The position numbers and the translations under genes were made by a program. Positions 1 through 9,694 of a DNA stretch of 64,000 bases are shown one piece after another (within the stretch, counting starts at the first letter, position 1; each line of letters opens with the position of its first letter). This DNA comes from Yersinia similis (GTDB taxonomy: Bacteria > Pseudomonadota > Gammaproteobacteria > Enterobacterales > Enterobacteriaceae), in the NCBI RefSeq assembly GCF_001053095.1, contig NZ_CGBP01000008.1, positions 1 to 64,000 of the forward strand, in the 5' to 3' direction. The notes below the pieces were generated by a model, which made no database searches, was not told where the DNA came from, and worked only from the letters and a program-made list of their open reading frames with translations.

Positions 1-33
1 TTTCGGCGAATCTTACGGTAACGCGGGAGGCAG
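1..33 (-). other. Start of rRNA operon leader (partial)
   Basis: This is the sequence just downstream of the rrn P2 promoter, read leftward, so it should be the beginning of the untranslated leader of an rRNA operon. The 16S gene itself and the boxA antitermination site are not inside the window. In E. coli the rrsH operon lies directly downstream of gmhB, and the order here is the same. Confidence 0.7.
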
Positions 34-61
34 ATAATACGCTTTCCCGCTACAGAGTCAA
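34..61 (-). promoter_or_regulatory. rRNA operon promoter P2
   Basis: On the minus strand a -35 TTGACT (61-56) and a -10 TATTAT (39-34) are separated by 16 bases. The spacer CTGTAGCGGGAAAGCG is almost identical to E. coli rrnB P2 as I remember it. It points leftward out of the window, toward an rRNA operon. Confidence 0.85.
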
Positions 62-139
62 CCACTTAATCAGTTAATTTTCTCTGCTCTTCCCGGCCAC
101 TCTGTGAAGTTGCTCACAGCGCCGTGTTGATGGATGCGC

Positions 140-190
140 ATTATAGGGAGCTGCTCCAGAATGGCAAGGATTTATCTTCACATTTTTTTC
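140..190 (-). promoter_or_regulatory. rRNA operon promoter P1 with UP-like A/T tract
   Basis: On the minus strand a -35 TTGCCA (167-162) and a -10 TATAAT (145-140) are 16 bases apart. They are followed by the GC-rich GCGC start region typical of growth-rate-controlled rrn P1 promoters. A/T-rich sequence at 168-190 fits an UP element. P1 and P2 -10 elements are about 106 bases apart, as in enterobacterial rrn operons. FIS sites may lie in the gmhB-proximal sequence, but I could not assign them. Confidence 0.85.
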
Positions 191-216
191 GTTTGTTGAT
201 TATTTATGCATGCAGG

Positions 217-783
217 CTATTTATAACGCGTTTTTATGGCTTTTGGTAGATCTGCCAGACTATTTAGCACCCAATCAGCCGCTGCTTCGCCTTCGGCAGT
301 CACGGGCTTACCCGTTCGAACCAATACTTTAGTGCCGATATTCGCCGCTAATGCTGCCTGCATATCTTCGATTTTATCGCCAACCATATAAGAAGCAGCC
401 ATATCAATGTTAAGTTCATTCCGCGCTTGCAGTAACATACCGGGTAATGGTTTGCGGCATTCGCATGTTTCACTGAACTCAGCGACACTGCCATCAGGAT
501 GATGTGGGCAAAAATAGATACCATCTAAATCAACACCGCGATCAGCCAACGACCAGTCCATCCATTCAGTTAGGCTTAAAAACTGTTCTTCGGTGAATAC
601 CCCGCGGGCAATACCTGATTGATTGGTTACCAACACCAATATAAAACCCATCTCTTTCAATTCACGGCATGCGTCAATAACACCATCGATAAATTGAAAG
701 TTGTCAATTTCGTGGACATAACCATGATCAACATTGACTGTACCATCACGATCTAAAAATATTGCGGGAACGGACTGAGTCAC
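217..783 (-). CDS. gmhB: D-glycero-beta-D-manno-heptose-1,7-bisphosphate 7-phosphatase
   Basis: GmhB removes the 7-phosphate from heptose 1,7-bisphosphate in the cytoplasm, a step toward ADP-heptose for the LPS inner core. The protein is a HAD-family phosphatase. The nucleophile motif DRDGT has Asp11 and Asp13, TNQSG is at 53-57, and a GDKIED acid motif is at 135-140. A zinc-binding loop has Cys92, His94, Cys107 and Cys109, which is diagnostic for this HisB-N/GmhB subgroup. The length of 188 aa fits the family. The start is GTG, with AGGAG seven bases upstream. It is divergent from metN and lies just upstream of an rRNA promoter, as in E. coli. Confidence 0.96.
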   Translation of the reverse strand: MTQSVPAIFLDRDGTVNVDHGYVHEIDNFQFIDGVIDACRELKEMGFILVLVTNQSGIARGVFTEEQFLSLTEWMDWSLADRGVDLDGIYFCPHHPDGSVAEFSETCECRKPLPGMLLQARNELNIDMAASYMVGDKIEDMQAALAANIGTKVLVRTGKPVTAEGEAAADWVLNSLADLPKAIKTRYK

Positions 784-867
784 TTATATACTCCTGAGGG
801 CTGTAAACCCCGATAGTATCGCATGTTTTATTACCTATTGAGAACGGAAGAGAATCCACGTTGTCAG

Positions 868-896
868 TTGACTTGGCCGTCTAGACGCCTTAACAT
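868..896 (+). promoter_or_regulatory. metNIQ promoter with MetJ (met-box) operator
   Basis: A -35 TTGACT (868-873) and a -10 TAACAT (891-896) are 17 bases apart. The spacer is filled by two adjacent 8-base sequences, GGCCGTCT (875-882) and AGACGCCT (883-890), close to the AGACGTCT met-box consensus. MetJ with S-adenosylmethionine binds tandem met boxes cooperatively, so repression by promoter occlusion is the likely control of the transporter operon. The boxes and spacing are seen; MetJ binding is inferred. Confidence 0.8.
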
Positions 897-969
897 CCGA
901 TCCACACTTTGGTTCTACTAAAGTCCACTTTTTATCTAGCCACGGAAATAACGATAAAATAAGAATAAT

Positions 970-2001
970 ATGATTAAACTCACCCACATCAGCAAAGTGT
1001 TCCAGCAGGGTTCGCGCACTATTACCGCGCTATCAGACGTGAGTCTTCACGTCCCTGCTGGGCAAATTTATGGCGTTATCGGCGCTTCTGGCGCTGGTAA
1101 AAGTACCCTGATTCGGTGCGCTAATATGTTAGAACGGCCAACCAGCGGTCAAGTTCTGGTTGATGGCCAAGATCTGACCACCTTGTCTGAAGGCCAATTA
1201 ACACGCGCGCGTCGTCAGATTGGCATGATTTTTCAGCACTTTAATTTACTCTCATCACGCACTGTATACGGCAATATTGCATTGCCTCTTGAGTTGGACA
1301 ATACATCGCGTGCAGATATAAAGAAGAGAGTGAATGAATTACTGGATTTAGTAGGGTTGACCGATAAGCAAGATGCTTACCCCGCTAATCTGTCCGGTGG
1401 GCAAAAACAGCGGGTCGCGATCGCTCGCGCGCTGGCCAGTAATCCTAAAGTTTTGCTGTGTGATGAAGCCACCAGCGCATTAGACCCAGCCACCACCCGC
1501 TCAATATTGGAGCTGCTAAAAGATATTAACCGCCGTTTGGGGTTAACGATTTTGCTTATCACTCATGAGATGGATGTCGTGAAACGCATCTGTGATCAAG
1601 TTGCAGTAATAAGTGAAGGCAAACTGATTGAAAAAGACAGTGTCAGTGAGGTGTTCTCTCATCCCAAGACACCATTAGCACAACAATTTATTCAATCCAC
1701 CCTGCATTTGGATATTCCGGAAGATTACGCCAAACGTATGAGCCCGGAGCCAACGGTAGATCACGTCCCGCTTCTGAAGCTGGAGTTCACCGGTAAGTCA
1801 GTTGATGCTCCGCTAATTTCACAAGCCGTGCGCCGCTTCAATATTGATATCGGTATCCTAAGCTCGCAGATGGATTATGCCGGTGGGGTGAAATTCGGTG
1901 TCATGTTGGCAGAGCTACATGGCGACGTTCAGGATGGCCTGGCTGCCATCAAGTTTTTACAAGATCATCATGTGAAAGTAGAGGTTCTGGGTTATGTCTG
2001 A
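970..2001 (+). CDS. metN: Methionine ABC transporter ATP-binding protein MetN
   Basis: MetN is the ATPase of the MetNIQ importer, which takes up L- and D-methionine across the inner membrane. Visible motifs are Walker [10 protein letters not shown] (38-46), Q-loop Gln89, signature LSGGQ (141-145), Walker B VLLCDE (161-166) and the switch His199. The last 80 or so residues form the ACT-like NIL domain that senses methionine and inhibits transport. The 343-aa length matches E. coli MetN. It is first in metN-metI-metQ and overlaps metI by 8 bases. Confidence 0.97.
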
Positions 2002-2647
2002 GGCAATGATGTGGTTAATGGCTCGAGGCGTCTGGGAAACTCTTATGATGACTTTTGTTTCCGGTTTCTTTGGCTTTGTTCTGGGGCTACCTGTAGGGGT
2101 GCTGTTATATGTCACCCGTCCTGGGCAAATTATCGCTAACAATAAAATTTATAGAACGCTGTCTGGTGTGGTGAATATTTTCCGCTCCATTCCTTTTATT
2201 ATCTTATTGGTATGGATGATTCCATTTACACGCATGATCGTCGGCACATCGATTGGATTGCAGGCCGCTATCGTGCCGTTAACGGTAGGAGCCGCGCCTT
2301 TCATTGCCCGCATGGTGGAAAACGCTCTGCTAGAGATTCCGTCAGGTTTGGTTGAAGCGGCACGTGCGATGGGCGCAACACCGATGCAGATCATCAAAAA
2401 GGTATTATTACCAGAAGCCCTGCCCGGCTTGGTGAATGCGGCAACGATTACATTAATTACTCTGGTAGGCTATTCCGCTATGGGAGGAGCAGTAGGCGCC
2501 GGTGGCTTAGGTCAAATCGGTTATCAGTATGGTTATATTGGGTATAACGCTACGGTGATGAATACTGTATTAGTATTACTAGTAATTCTGGTCTACCTAA
2601 TTCAGTTAAGTGGTGATCGGATAGTCAAAGCCGTTACGCACAAATAG
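1994..2647 (+). CDS. metI: Methionine ABC transporter permease MetI
   Basis: MetI is the inner-membrane permease of MetNIQ. The 217-aa protein is hydrophobic throughout, with about five membrane segments. It carries the cytoplasmic EAA loop ([10 protein letters not shown] at about 121-130) that docks onto the MetN ATPase. The ATG lies inside the last codons of metN, in an 8-base overlap that implies translational coupling. metQ follows after a 63-base gap. Confidence 0.97.
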
Positions 2648-2710
2648 TGATTAATCAGCGACTGCCTCACACAGCGGCGCATCTTAACGAATGTCTATAG
2701 AGGAAGGGAT

Positions 2711-3526
2711 ATGTCTTTAAAATTCAAATCTATCGCAGCAATTAGTGCGCTGATTGGTACCTTGACTTTGGTGGGTTGCGGCCCGACTGAAAAAGCGCCA
2801 AACCATATTAAAGTTGGCGTTATTGTCGGTGCAGAGCAACAAGTTGCCGAAGTGGCTCAGAAAGTGGCTAAAGAAAAGTACGGTCTGGACGTTGAACTGG
2901 TGACATTCAATGACTATGTGTTACCAAACGAAGCACTGAGCAAAGGGGATATCGACCTTAACGCTTTCCAGCATAAACCTTATCTGGATCAGCAAATCAA
3001 AGACCGTGGCTACAAACTGGTTTCTGTTGGCAACTCGTTCGTTTACCCCATTGCCGGCTATTCCAAGAAAATCAAGTCACTGGATGAACTACAACCTGGA
3101 TCTCAGGTCGCCCTACCAAATGACCCTACTAATTTGGGCCGTTCTCTGTTATTGCTACAAAGCGTTGGTCTGATTAAGCTGAAAGACGGTGTTGGCCTGC
3201 TGCCAACCGTATTAGATGTGGTTGAGAACCCTAAAAATCTGAAACTGGTTGAGTTGGAAGCGCCTCAATTACCACGTTCTTTGGATGACCAACAAATCGC
3301 TCTGGCGATTATCAATACCACTTACGCTAGCCAAATTGGCCTGACACCAGCTAAAGATGGTCTGTTTGTGGAAGATAAAGAATCACCGTATGTGAATCTG
3401 ATTGTTGCCCGCGAAGACAATAAAGATGCGGAAAATGTGAAAAAATTTGTTCAGGCTTACCAGTCTGACGAAGTTTATGATGCAGCGAATAAAGCATTCA
3501 ACGGTGGTGCAGTAAAAGGCTGGTAA
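2711..3526 (+). CDS. metQ: Methionine-binding lipoprotein MetQ
   Basis: MetQ is the substrate-binding subunit of the MetNIQ importer. The N-terminus is a lipoprotein signal with lipobox LVGC and the acylated residue Cys23. The mature part is a NlpA/MetQ-type periplasmic binding fold (271 aa in total). A good ribosome site, GAGGAAGGG, precedes the ATG. A palindromic terminator follows the stop, which closes the operon. Confidence 0.97.
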   Translation: MSLKFKSIAAISALIGTLTLVGCGPTEKAPNHIKVGVIVGAEQQVAEVAQKVAKEKYGLDVELVTFNDYVLPNEALSKGDIDLNAFQHKPYLDQQIKDRGYKLVSVGNSFVYPIAGYSKKIKSLDELQPGSQVALPNDPTNLGRSLLLLQSVGLIKLKDGVGLLPTVLDVVENPKNLKLVELEAPQLPRSLDDQQIALAIINTTYASQIGLTPAKDGLFVEDKESPYVNLIVAREDNKDAENVKKFVQAYQSDEVYDAANKAFNGGAVKGW

Positions 3527-3557
3527 TCTTTAATTACCTCTTTTATTGAATATATCG

Positions 3558-3590
3558 ACAAGACGGGCTATAGCCCGTCTTGTTATTTGA
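3558..3590 (+). terminator. metNIQ terminator
   Basis: A perfect 13-bp inverted repeat (3558-3570 with 3571-3583) is centred on GGGCTATAGCCC and followed by TATTTG. It lies 32 bases after the metQ stop. The U-tract is weak, so termination is likely but may be partial. Confidence 0.75.
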
Positions 3591-3643
3591 ATAATAGATT
3601 GCTTCAATAGCACAACTTAAATGAATAAGGCTGAGGAATTTTT

Positions 3644-4051
3644 ATGCGTGCGTTACCTCTGTGTCTGTTAGCTCTGTCGCTAACTGGATGTACCCTGCTT
3701 CCATCAAAGCCATCCACCACAGATAATCCGATTAAGCAACCACCTCCGGTTATCGAACGCAGCCCCACGGCAGCACCACGGCCTGCACCGGTAAAGCTTT
3801 ATAAAAGTGCCGAAGAACTTGTGGGTAAGCCTTTTCGCGATCTAGGTGAAGTGTCTGGTGAATCTTGCCAATCAACCGTTCAGGATTCTCCACCCAGTAT
3901 TTCAACCGCTCGTAAGAGAATGCAAATTCGTGCATCTTATATGAAAGCAAATGCCGTCTTACTGCATGAATGTGAAATACAAAGTGGTGTCCCTGGCTGC
4001 TATCAACAAGCGGTGTGTCAGGGTTCAGCACTGAACGTTTCATCTAAATGA
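3644..4051 (+). CDS. rcsF: Outer-membrane lipoprotein RcsF, Rcs stress sensor
   Basis: RcsF senses outer-membrane and peptidoglycan damage and activates the RcsCDB phosphorelay by relieving IgaA inhibition. It also threads through BamA-OMP complexes. The sequence shows a lipobox LTGC (Cys16) and a Pro-rich linker at about 20-50. The folded domain has four cysteines, Cys75, Cys110, Cys119 and Cys125. These match the positions of the two nonconsecutive disulfides of E. coli RcsF. At 135 aa it is full length. The stop overlaps the trmO start as ATGA. bamA, its physical partner, is in the same window. Confidence 0.95.
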   Translation: MRALPLCLLALSLTGCTLLPSKPSTTDNPIKQPPPVIERSPTAAPRPAPVKLYKSAEELVGKPFRDLGEVSGESCQSTVQDSPPSISTARKRMQIRASYMKANAVLLHECEIQSGVPGCYQQAVCQGSALNVSSK

Positions 4052-4755
4052 GTACATTCTCTTTTAATCAGATCGGCGTGATCCGTTCACCATATAAAGA
4101 AAAGTTTGCGGTACCACGGCAACCCGGTTTGGTTGAGGATGGTGGTGGCGAATTACAATTGTTGGCACCTTACAACCAACCAGAAAGCGTACGCGGCTTA
4201 TCTGACTTCAGCCATTTATGGGTGATATTCGTTTTCCATCAGACGATAGATGGTGGCTGGCGTCCAACTGTTCGCCCTCCCCGACTGGGGGGGAATACAC
4301 GAATGGGCGTATTTGCGACCCGTTCAACTTTCCGCCCAAATCCGATAGGCATGTCACTAATTGAGTTGAAAGGCGTTCGTTGCCAAAATGGTGAGGTGAT
4401 TCTGGAATTGGGCAGTCTGGATTTAGTTGATGGTACGCCAGTTATTGATATTAAGCCTTATCTGCCTTTCGCTGAGAGCCAACCTCAGGCGCGAGCTGGT
4501 TTTGCACAATCTGCGCCAGATGCAGATATGCAAGTTTGCTTTTCTCCAGCCGCCGAGCAACAGTTAGCTAACCACCAGCAGCGTTATCCACATTTGCGCC
4601 GTTTTATCAGCCAAGTTTTAGCACAAGATCCACGCCCAGCTTACCGTAAAGAAGATAATGAAAGCCGTGAATATGCCGTTTTATTACTGGAATTTAATGT
4701 GCGCTGGCGGGTTATTGGTCAGCAAACAGAAGTGTTATCACTCGACCCACGCTAA
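4048..4755 (+). CDS. trmO: tRNA (N6-threonylcarbamoyladenosine(37)-N6)-methyltransferase TrmO
   Basis: TrmO methylates t6A37 to m6t6A in ACY-decoding tRNA-Thr, using SAM. The protein belongs to the TsaA/UPF0066 family. It opens with the family-typical IGVIRSPY, followed by CPRQ-like FAVPRQPG, and has the conserved TRSTFRPNPIG segment at about 90-100. Its 235 aa match E. coli TrmO (YaeB). It overlaps rcsF by 4 bases (ATGA), so the two are probably translated from one mRNA. Confidence 0.93.
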   Translation: MSTFSFNQIGVIRSPYKEKFAVPRQPGLVEDGGGELQLLAPYNQPESVRGLSDFSHLWVIFVFHQTIDGGWRPTVRPPRLGGNTRMGVFATRSTFRPNPIGMSLIELKGVRCQNGEVILELGSLDLVDGTPVIDIKPYLPFAESQPQARAGFAQSAPDADMQVCFSPAAEQQLANHQQRYPHLRRFISQVLAQDPRPAYRKEDNESREYAVLLLEFNVRWRVIGQQTEVLSLDPR

Positions 4756-4858
4756 ATTTTACTCTGCTCTCTTTTGACAACCCGTGCTCACTGGTAAACT
4801 AGGCCACTTTTTACTTTTTGGCTGCCCCTAATTGCAGTGCTAATGGAACAAAAATATC

Positions 4859-6577
4859 ATGCGTACTAGCCAATATCTGCTCTCCACTCAGAAAGAGACA
4901 CCTGCCGATGCTGAAGTTATCAGCCATCAACTCATGCTCCGTGCCGGGATGATCCGCAAACTGGCCTCAGGTCTTTATACCTGGCTGCCAACCGGGGTTC
5001 GGGTGTTGAGAAAAGTTGAAAACATCGTGCGCGAAGAAATGAATAACTCTGGTGCTATCGAAGTATCAATGCCAGTGGTACAACCCGCGGACTTATGGCA
5101 AGAGAGTGGCCGCTGGGAGCAGTACGGCCCTGAGTTGTTGCGTTTTGTTGATCGCGGTGAACGCCCTTTTGTTCTTGGCCCAACCCATGAAGAAGTGATT
5201 ACCGATCTGATCCGCGGCGAAATTAACTCTTACAAACAACTGCCGCTGAACTTCTTCCAAATCCAGACCAAGTTTCGTGATGAAGTTCGCCCGCGCTTTG
5301 GTGTCATGCGCGCCCGTGAGTTTTTGATGAAAGATGCCTACTCCTTCCATACCACGCAGGAGTCCTTACAGGAAACTTACGACGCTATGTATACCGCTTA
5401 CAGTAAGATTTTCAGCCGAATGGATTTGAATTTCCGTGCGGTACTGGCGGATACCGGCTCTATCGGCGGCAGTGCATCCCACGAATTCCAAGTGCTGGCA
5501 GAAAGTGGCGAAGATGATATCGTTTTCTCCACTGGCTCTGATTACGCAGCAAATATTGAATTCGCTGAAGCATTAGCACCAACTGAACCGCGCGCACCTG
5601 CAACAGAAGAGCTGCGAATCATTGATACCCCGAACGCAAAAACTATCGCCGAGTTGGTAGAGCAATTCAAACTGCCAATTGAGAAAACCGTGAAAACCTT
5701 ATTGGTTCATGCTCACGAAGAGAGTGGTCATAAGTTGGTTGCGCTCTTGGTGCGCGGCGATCATGATTTAAATGAAATCAAAGCAGAGAAGCTGCCACAA
5801 GTTGCCAAACCACTGACCTTTGCTAGCGAAGAGGAAATTCGTGCAGCTATCGGCGCTGGCCCAGGTTCATTAGGCCCGGTTAATTTATCATTGCCTGTTA
5901 TTGCTGACCGCAGTGTGGCGGTGATGAGCGATTTCGGTGCTGGCGCGAATATTGATGGGAAGCATTACTTTGGTATTAACTGGGAGCGTGATTTGCCGCT
6001 GCCGCTCGTTGCTGATTTGCGTAACGTAGTAGAAGGCGATATCAGCCCTGATGGCAAAGGCACTCTACAGATCAAACGCGGTATTGAAGTGGGCCATATC
6101 TTCCAGTTAGGGACCAAATATTCTGAAGCCATGAAAGCCACCGTTCAGGGCGAAGATGGCCGTAATCAGGTGATGACCATGGGTTGCTACGGTATAGGGG
6201 TATCCCGTGTGGTGGCGGCGGCTATTGAGCAGAACCATGATGACCGCGGTATCATCTGGCCAGATGCCATTGCGCCATTCCAGGTTGCTATTCTGCCTAT
6301 GAATATGCACAAATCTTTCCGAGTGAAAGAATTGGCGGAAGAGCTCTATACCACCCTTCGTTCTCACGGTATTGATGTTATTCTCGACGACCGTAAAGAG
6401 CGCCCTGGTGTGATGTTTGCCGATATGGAATTGATTGGCGTGCCACACAATATCGTCATTGGTGACCGTAATCTCGATAGCGAAGAAGTGGAATACAAAA
6501 ACCGACGCGTCGGTGAGAAACAAATGATTAAGACCAGCGAAATTGTTGAGTTCTTGCTGAGCCAAATCAAACGCTGA
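4859..6577 (+). CDS. proS: Prolyl-tRNA synthetase
   Basis: ProS charges tRNA-Pro. The 572-aa product has the bacterial (prokaryote-type) architecture of a class II catalytic core split by an editing domain. The core shows the N-terminal [20 protein letters not shown] segment and [21 protein letters not shown]-type motif 2. The editing (INS) domain spans roughly 225-400 and hydrolyses Ala-tRNA-Pro. A C-terminal HGT-type anticodon-binding domain completes it. Length and domain order equal E. coli ProS. It is monocistronic and convergent with nlpE. Confidence 0.97.
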   Translation: MRTSQYLLSTQKETPADAEVISHQLMLRAGMIRKLASGLYTWLPTGVRVLRKVENIVREEMNNSGAIEVSMPVVQPADLWQESGRWEQYGPELLRFVDRGERPFVLGPTHEEVITDLIRGEINSYKQLPLNFFQIQTKFRDEVRPRFGVMRAREFLMKDAYSFHTTQESLQETYDAMYTAYSKIFSRMDLNFRAVLADTGSIGGSASHEFQVLAESGEDDIVFSTGSDYAANIEFAEALAPTEPRAPATEELRIIDTPNAKTIAELVEQFKLPIEKTVKTLLVHAHEESGHKLVALLVRGDHDLNEIKAEKLPQVAKPLTFASEEEIRAAIGAGPGSLGPVNLSLPVIADRSVAVMSDFGAGANIDGKHYFGINWERDLPLPLVADLRNVVEGDISPDGKGTLQIKRGIEVGHIFQLGTKYSEAMKATVQGEDGRNQVMTMGCYGIGVSRVVAAAIEQNHDDRGIIWPDAIAPFQVAILPMNMHKSFRVKELAEELYTTLRSHGIDVILDDRKERPGVMFADMELIGVPHNIVIGDRNLDSEEVEYKNRRVGEKQMIKTSEIVEFLLSQIKR

Positions 6578-6642
6578 ATGGCTATCTATGTACCCATCAT
6601 AAATAAAATTCCCGGCTATTAGGGCTGGGCATTTTACTGATG

Positions 6643-6680
6643 AAGCTGCCGGAGAACTACCGTGCAGCTTCTTATTTTAA
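6643..6680 (+). terminator. Terminator between proS and nlpE
   Basis: Inverted repeat AAGCTGCCGG / CCGTGCAGCTT, with one bulged base, is followed by CTTATTTT on the plus strand. It lies between two convergent genes and so may serve both. A weaker hairpin (CCCGGC / GCTGGG) precedes it at 6610-6630. Confidence 0.65.
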
Positions 6681-6693
6681 CTATGGACAAAGG

Positions 6694-7383
6694 CTATTTT
6701 TTCTCACAACTTTTATTGGCATTAAACTGAATATCACCCTCCGGAATCAGCGTTTTATTCGTTTGCCCTTCTTCCATTGATGGTCTTGTACCAAAATACC
6801 CTTTGAGGGTCAAAAACACGGGTTCTCCCGGGTTTCTGCGAGCTTTTAAATACCCAGTTTCCAGTTCGATATTATTCTCTACCGGGAACGCCTTACCAGT
6901 TACACAATCGGTAAATATAGCGGCATCAGCAAAGTATTTATACATACCACTTAGTGGCATTGGTGTTTTTGGTAACGGCTGGTCGCTGGGTTCCAACTGA
7001 TAATTTAGTGCCGATTTAATGGGCAAACCTTGCTGATCGAGCATCACCAAACTTTTATCAACAGGATGGAAGTAACGTTTTTCTCCCTGATCGTTGGTTA
7101 ACACTAACTTATCAGCAGTACGCGCCCACTTACCGTATTCCGCAAAAGTTTGGTCGCCATCTTTACTGCCGAGATAAACCTCTTTCAAGATAAAAGTCCC
7201 ATCACTATCGAGGAACAAAGAAGTGTCTAAACCGCTGCAATCCGCACAAGGTAATACGCCCTGATAACTCTGCTGCATGGGTTGCAAAACCTGTTCAGCA
7301 GGTTGAGAGCGATTATTACAACCTAATAATGACAGCGCACCTACTGCCAAAAATAGCGTTATTGTTAATTTACTCACAGTCAT
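6694..7383 (-). CDS. nlpE: Outer-membrane lipoprotein NlpE (CutF), Cpx activator
   Basis: NlpE signals surface adhesion and lipoprotein-trafficking or redox defects to the CpxA sensor kinase. I start it at the ATG at 7383, with GGGAGA just upstream, and not at the longer in-frame ATG at 7422, because this puts the lipoprotein signal at the N-terminus (lipobox LLGC, Cys22). An N-terminal CADC motif (Cys46 and Cys49) and two C-terminal cysteines match the two disulfide-bearing domains of NlpE. The 229-aa length agrees with the family. It is convergent with proS. Confidence 0.94.
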   Translation of the reverse strand: MTVSKLTITLFLAVGALSLLGCNNRSQPAEQVLQPMQQSYQGVLPCADCSGLDTSLFLDSDGTFILKEVYLGSKDGDQTFAEYGKWARTADKLVLTNDQGEKRYFHPVDKSLVMLDQQGLPIKSALNYQLEPSDQPLPKTPMPLSGMYKYFADAAIFTDCVTGKAFPVENNIELETGYLKARRNPGEPVFLTLKGYFGTRPSMEEGQTNKTLIPEGDIQFNANKSCEKK

Positions 7384-7461
7384 TCTCCCATACTGTGTCC
7401 GATATATATGGAATGAAGTCATATCAACCGCAATGTATCGACATTCGTATAAATATTGACT

Positions 7462-7878
7462 TCACTCCTGATGTATTTTACCGCGCAGCGCTTTTGTCGC
7501 CCCTTTGCGGACTTTACTCTCAACTCGCCTGATTTTGGAACCTTTGGTTGGTTTTGTCGCCCGACGGGCCTTTTCTACCACCATTGCCTGGCGAATTAGG
7601 GCTACCAAACGCGCTAATGCCGCCTCACGGTTCATATCCTGGCTACGGTATTCCTGCGCTTTTATAATGACAACACCTTCAGCCGTCACCAAATGGCTAT
7701 TTAGCAACAATAACCTTTCTTTATAATACTCTGGCAGGCTTGAGGCCTTAATGTCAAAGCGCAAATGGATCGCAGTTGAGGTTTTATTAACATGCTGGCC
7801 TCCAGCGCCCTGCGCCCGGATAGCTGTCAGCTCAATCTCACCGCTGGATAGCGTGATACTATTAGATATAATTAACAC
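7462..7878 (-). CDS. arfB: Alternative ribosome-rescue factor ArfB (peptidyl-tRNA hydrolase)
   Basis: ArfB (YaeJ) binds ribosomes stalled without a stop codon and hydrolyses peptidyl-tRNA. The GGQ motif is at 26-28, followed by [15 protein letters not shown] basic C-terminal tail rich in Lys and Arg, which probes the empty mRNA channel, ends the protein. I choose the GTG at 7878 because it puts GGQ at exactly the E. coli position and gives 138 aa. The longer ATG at 7902 would overlap yaeQ by 22 bases. The yaeQ stop and this start read TAAGTG, with no spacer, so re-initiation after yaeQ is likely. Confidence 0.92.
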   Translation of the reverse strand: MLIISNSITLSSGEIELTAIRAQGAGGQHVNKTSTAIHLRFDIKASSLPEYYKERLLLLNSHLVTAEGVVIIKAQEYRSQDMNREAALARLVALIRQAMVVEKARRATKPTKGSKIRRVESKVRKGATKALRGKIHQE

Positions 7879-7880
7879 AC

Positions 7881-8429
7881 TTATTGCCCGTGGTTTTGCC
7901 ATTCGGCAAAACTAATTTCCAGATTATTCTGTACATCTGATAGCCAGATAGTCCCTTCTTGCAGTGTCGCCTGTAATGACATATTGCGGTTAGACAGCGC
8001 AGCTAACTTCGCCATCTGTTCGTCATCAAGAAAACGTACTCTTAAGTTACGATGCCCAGCGAGTTTCTCCTGAACTTGTGGCCACCAGACTTTGGCCGCA
8101 CGCTCACTGTATGCATACAGTACGACTTGTTTCGATTGATTACAGGCCTTGCGCAACCGTTTCTCTTCAGGTAACCCCAATTCAATCCACAGTTCAATAC
8201 CGTTGTGGTCATTATGACGCCAAACTTCTGGTTCATCATCAGCACTTAGCCCCTTGGTAAACAGTAAGCGCTCATCAGCATGGCAAATCCATGCCAGTAA
8301 ACGCAGCATCATACGTTGATCAGTTTCCGAAGGATGTTGCGCTATCGTCAGGTTAATATCCTGGAAAAAATTACGGTCCATATCTGCAATGTTAATAGCG
8401 GCTTTATGGATAGTTGCTTTTAGTGCCAT
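7881..8429 (-). CDS. yaeQ: YaeQ family protein, PD-(D/E)XK-like fold
   Basis: YaeQ is a conserved proteobacterial protein. In related species its structure shows a nuclease-like PD-(D/E)XK fold, but its function is not established, and an RfaH-suppressor link has been reported. The ATG at 8429 has AGAGGT upstream and begins [19 protein letters not shown], aligning with E. coli YaeQ. The 22 extra codons upstream in frame are not family sequence. It is 182 aa, contains the conserved [14 protein letters not shown] and [13 protein letters not shown] segments, and is translationally linked to arfB downstream. Confidence 0.92.
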   Translation of the reverse strand: MALKATIHKAAINIADMDRNFFQDINLTIAQHPSETDQRMMLRLLAWICHADERLLFTKGLSADDEPEVWRHNDHNGIELWIELGLPEEKRLRKACNQSKQVVLYAYSERAAKVWWPQVQEKLAGHRNLRVRFLDDEQMAKLAALSNRNMSLQATLQEGTIWLSDVQNNLEISFAEWQNHGQ

Positions 8430-8571
8430 GGGTGACCTCTGAATTATCTGGCTAACAGTGTACTTGATTAGACCTGCAAGCAGACAGCGAACCATACAGA
8501 AAGAAGGATATAAGTGGTATCAATACCAAAAATAAACCTTAGCTTGCACTCTAATATCTCTACAACTCCTG

Positions 8572-8580
8572 TGCTATAGT
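8572..8580 (+). promoter_or_regulatory. Candidate extended -10 promoter for yaeP-rof
   Basis: TGCTATAGT is an extended -10 (TGn plus TATAGT) without a recognisable -35 at the correct spacing. It would give an mRNA leader of about 85 bases before yaeP. This is a sequence-level suggestion only. Confidence 0.4.
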
Positions 8581-8634
8581 CCTTATAAGTTCAGAGTTTA
8601 TCTTCGTAGGTTTGCAGTTTGTATTTTCTGCTGA

Positions 8635-9118
<484 letters not shown>

Positions 9119-9138
9119 TTTCCACTTCCTTGTGAAAA

Positions 9139-9168
9139 ACGGGTCGCTGAAGAGCGGCCCGTTTTACA
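9139..9168 (+). terminator. yaeP-rof terminator
   Basis: The stem ACGGGTCGCT / AGCGGCCCGT, with one G-U pair and a GAAG-type loop, is followed by TTTTACATT. This is a clear intrinsic terminator for the rof transcript. Confidence 0.85.
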
Positions 9169-9226
9169 TTTACTCAGCTTACATTTACCTTGCTTACATT
9201 TTACCCTGCTTACCTTTAACCCAGCG
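9166..9226. repeat. Four imperfect 15-16-bp tandem repeats downstream of rof
   Basis: Four head-to-tail copies begin at 9166, 9181, 9196 and 9212. The unit is close to ACATTTACCYTGCTT, and the last copy is the most diverged. It lies directly after the rof terminator and is non-coding. It may vary in copy number between strains. Confidence 0.8.
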
Positions 9227-9376
9227 TACTTGACGTTACTACTGTACTAGCGGCTTTTGTTACTCTGCCCGTCATTGTGCCTTGCCTCTACAAAGCCGCT
9301 GTAAGCAACGGTAAAATCGCGTCTGGCAGGTTTATCACCCGACTCACTGACTGGTTTTATTTATTATCCATATATA

Positions 9377-9694
9377 CTAAGGCTTTAGACTGGCATAATA
9401 CGCAGCCAAATCAGAAAAATCTTCATCGGATAAACCTGATACATAAGCGCGCATCACTTCGGCTTGCCCACCTGAGCGGCTCCCCTTTTTATAGGCTTCT
9501 AATGATTGTTGCAGATACAGTGCATTCTGCCCGGCAAGGTTAGGGTACATAGGTACTGAAACTTTACCATTCATGCCATGGCAGGCCACACAATTGGATG
9601 ACTTAGCACGCCCTGCCTCAATATCATTTTTTGCCCACACCTGAAAACTACACAAACTCAGTAATACCGCCATACCGACGACTAATTTCATCAC
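9377..9694 (-). CDS. Small periplasmic c-type cytochrome (class I, c553/c4-like)
   Basis: A 105-aa protein with a Sec signal peptide ([21 protein letters not shown]). It has one haem-attachment motif CVACH (Cys35, Cys38, His39), a YPNLAGQ segment, and a C-terminal Met-containing stretch ([12 protein letters not shown]) supplying the likely sixth ligand. It resembles a half-size cytochrome c4/c553 electron carrier. Its partner is unknown; a terminal oxidase, peroxidase or dehydrogenase is possible, and none is encoded nearby. It sits between rof and tilS, where E. coli K-12 has no gene. A second Met immediately follows the first, so the exact start is uncertain by one codon. Confidence 0.88.
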   Translation of the reverse strand: MMKLVVGMAVLLSLCSFQVWAKNDIEAGRAKSSNCVACHGMNGKVSVPMYPNLAGQNALYLQQSLEAYKKGSRSGGQAEVMRAYVSGLSDEDFSDLAAYYASLKP

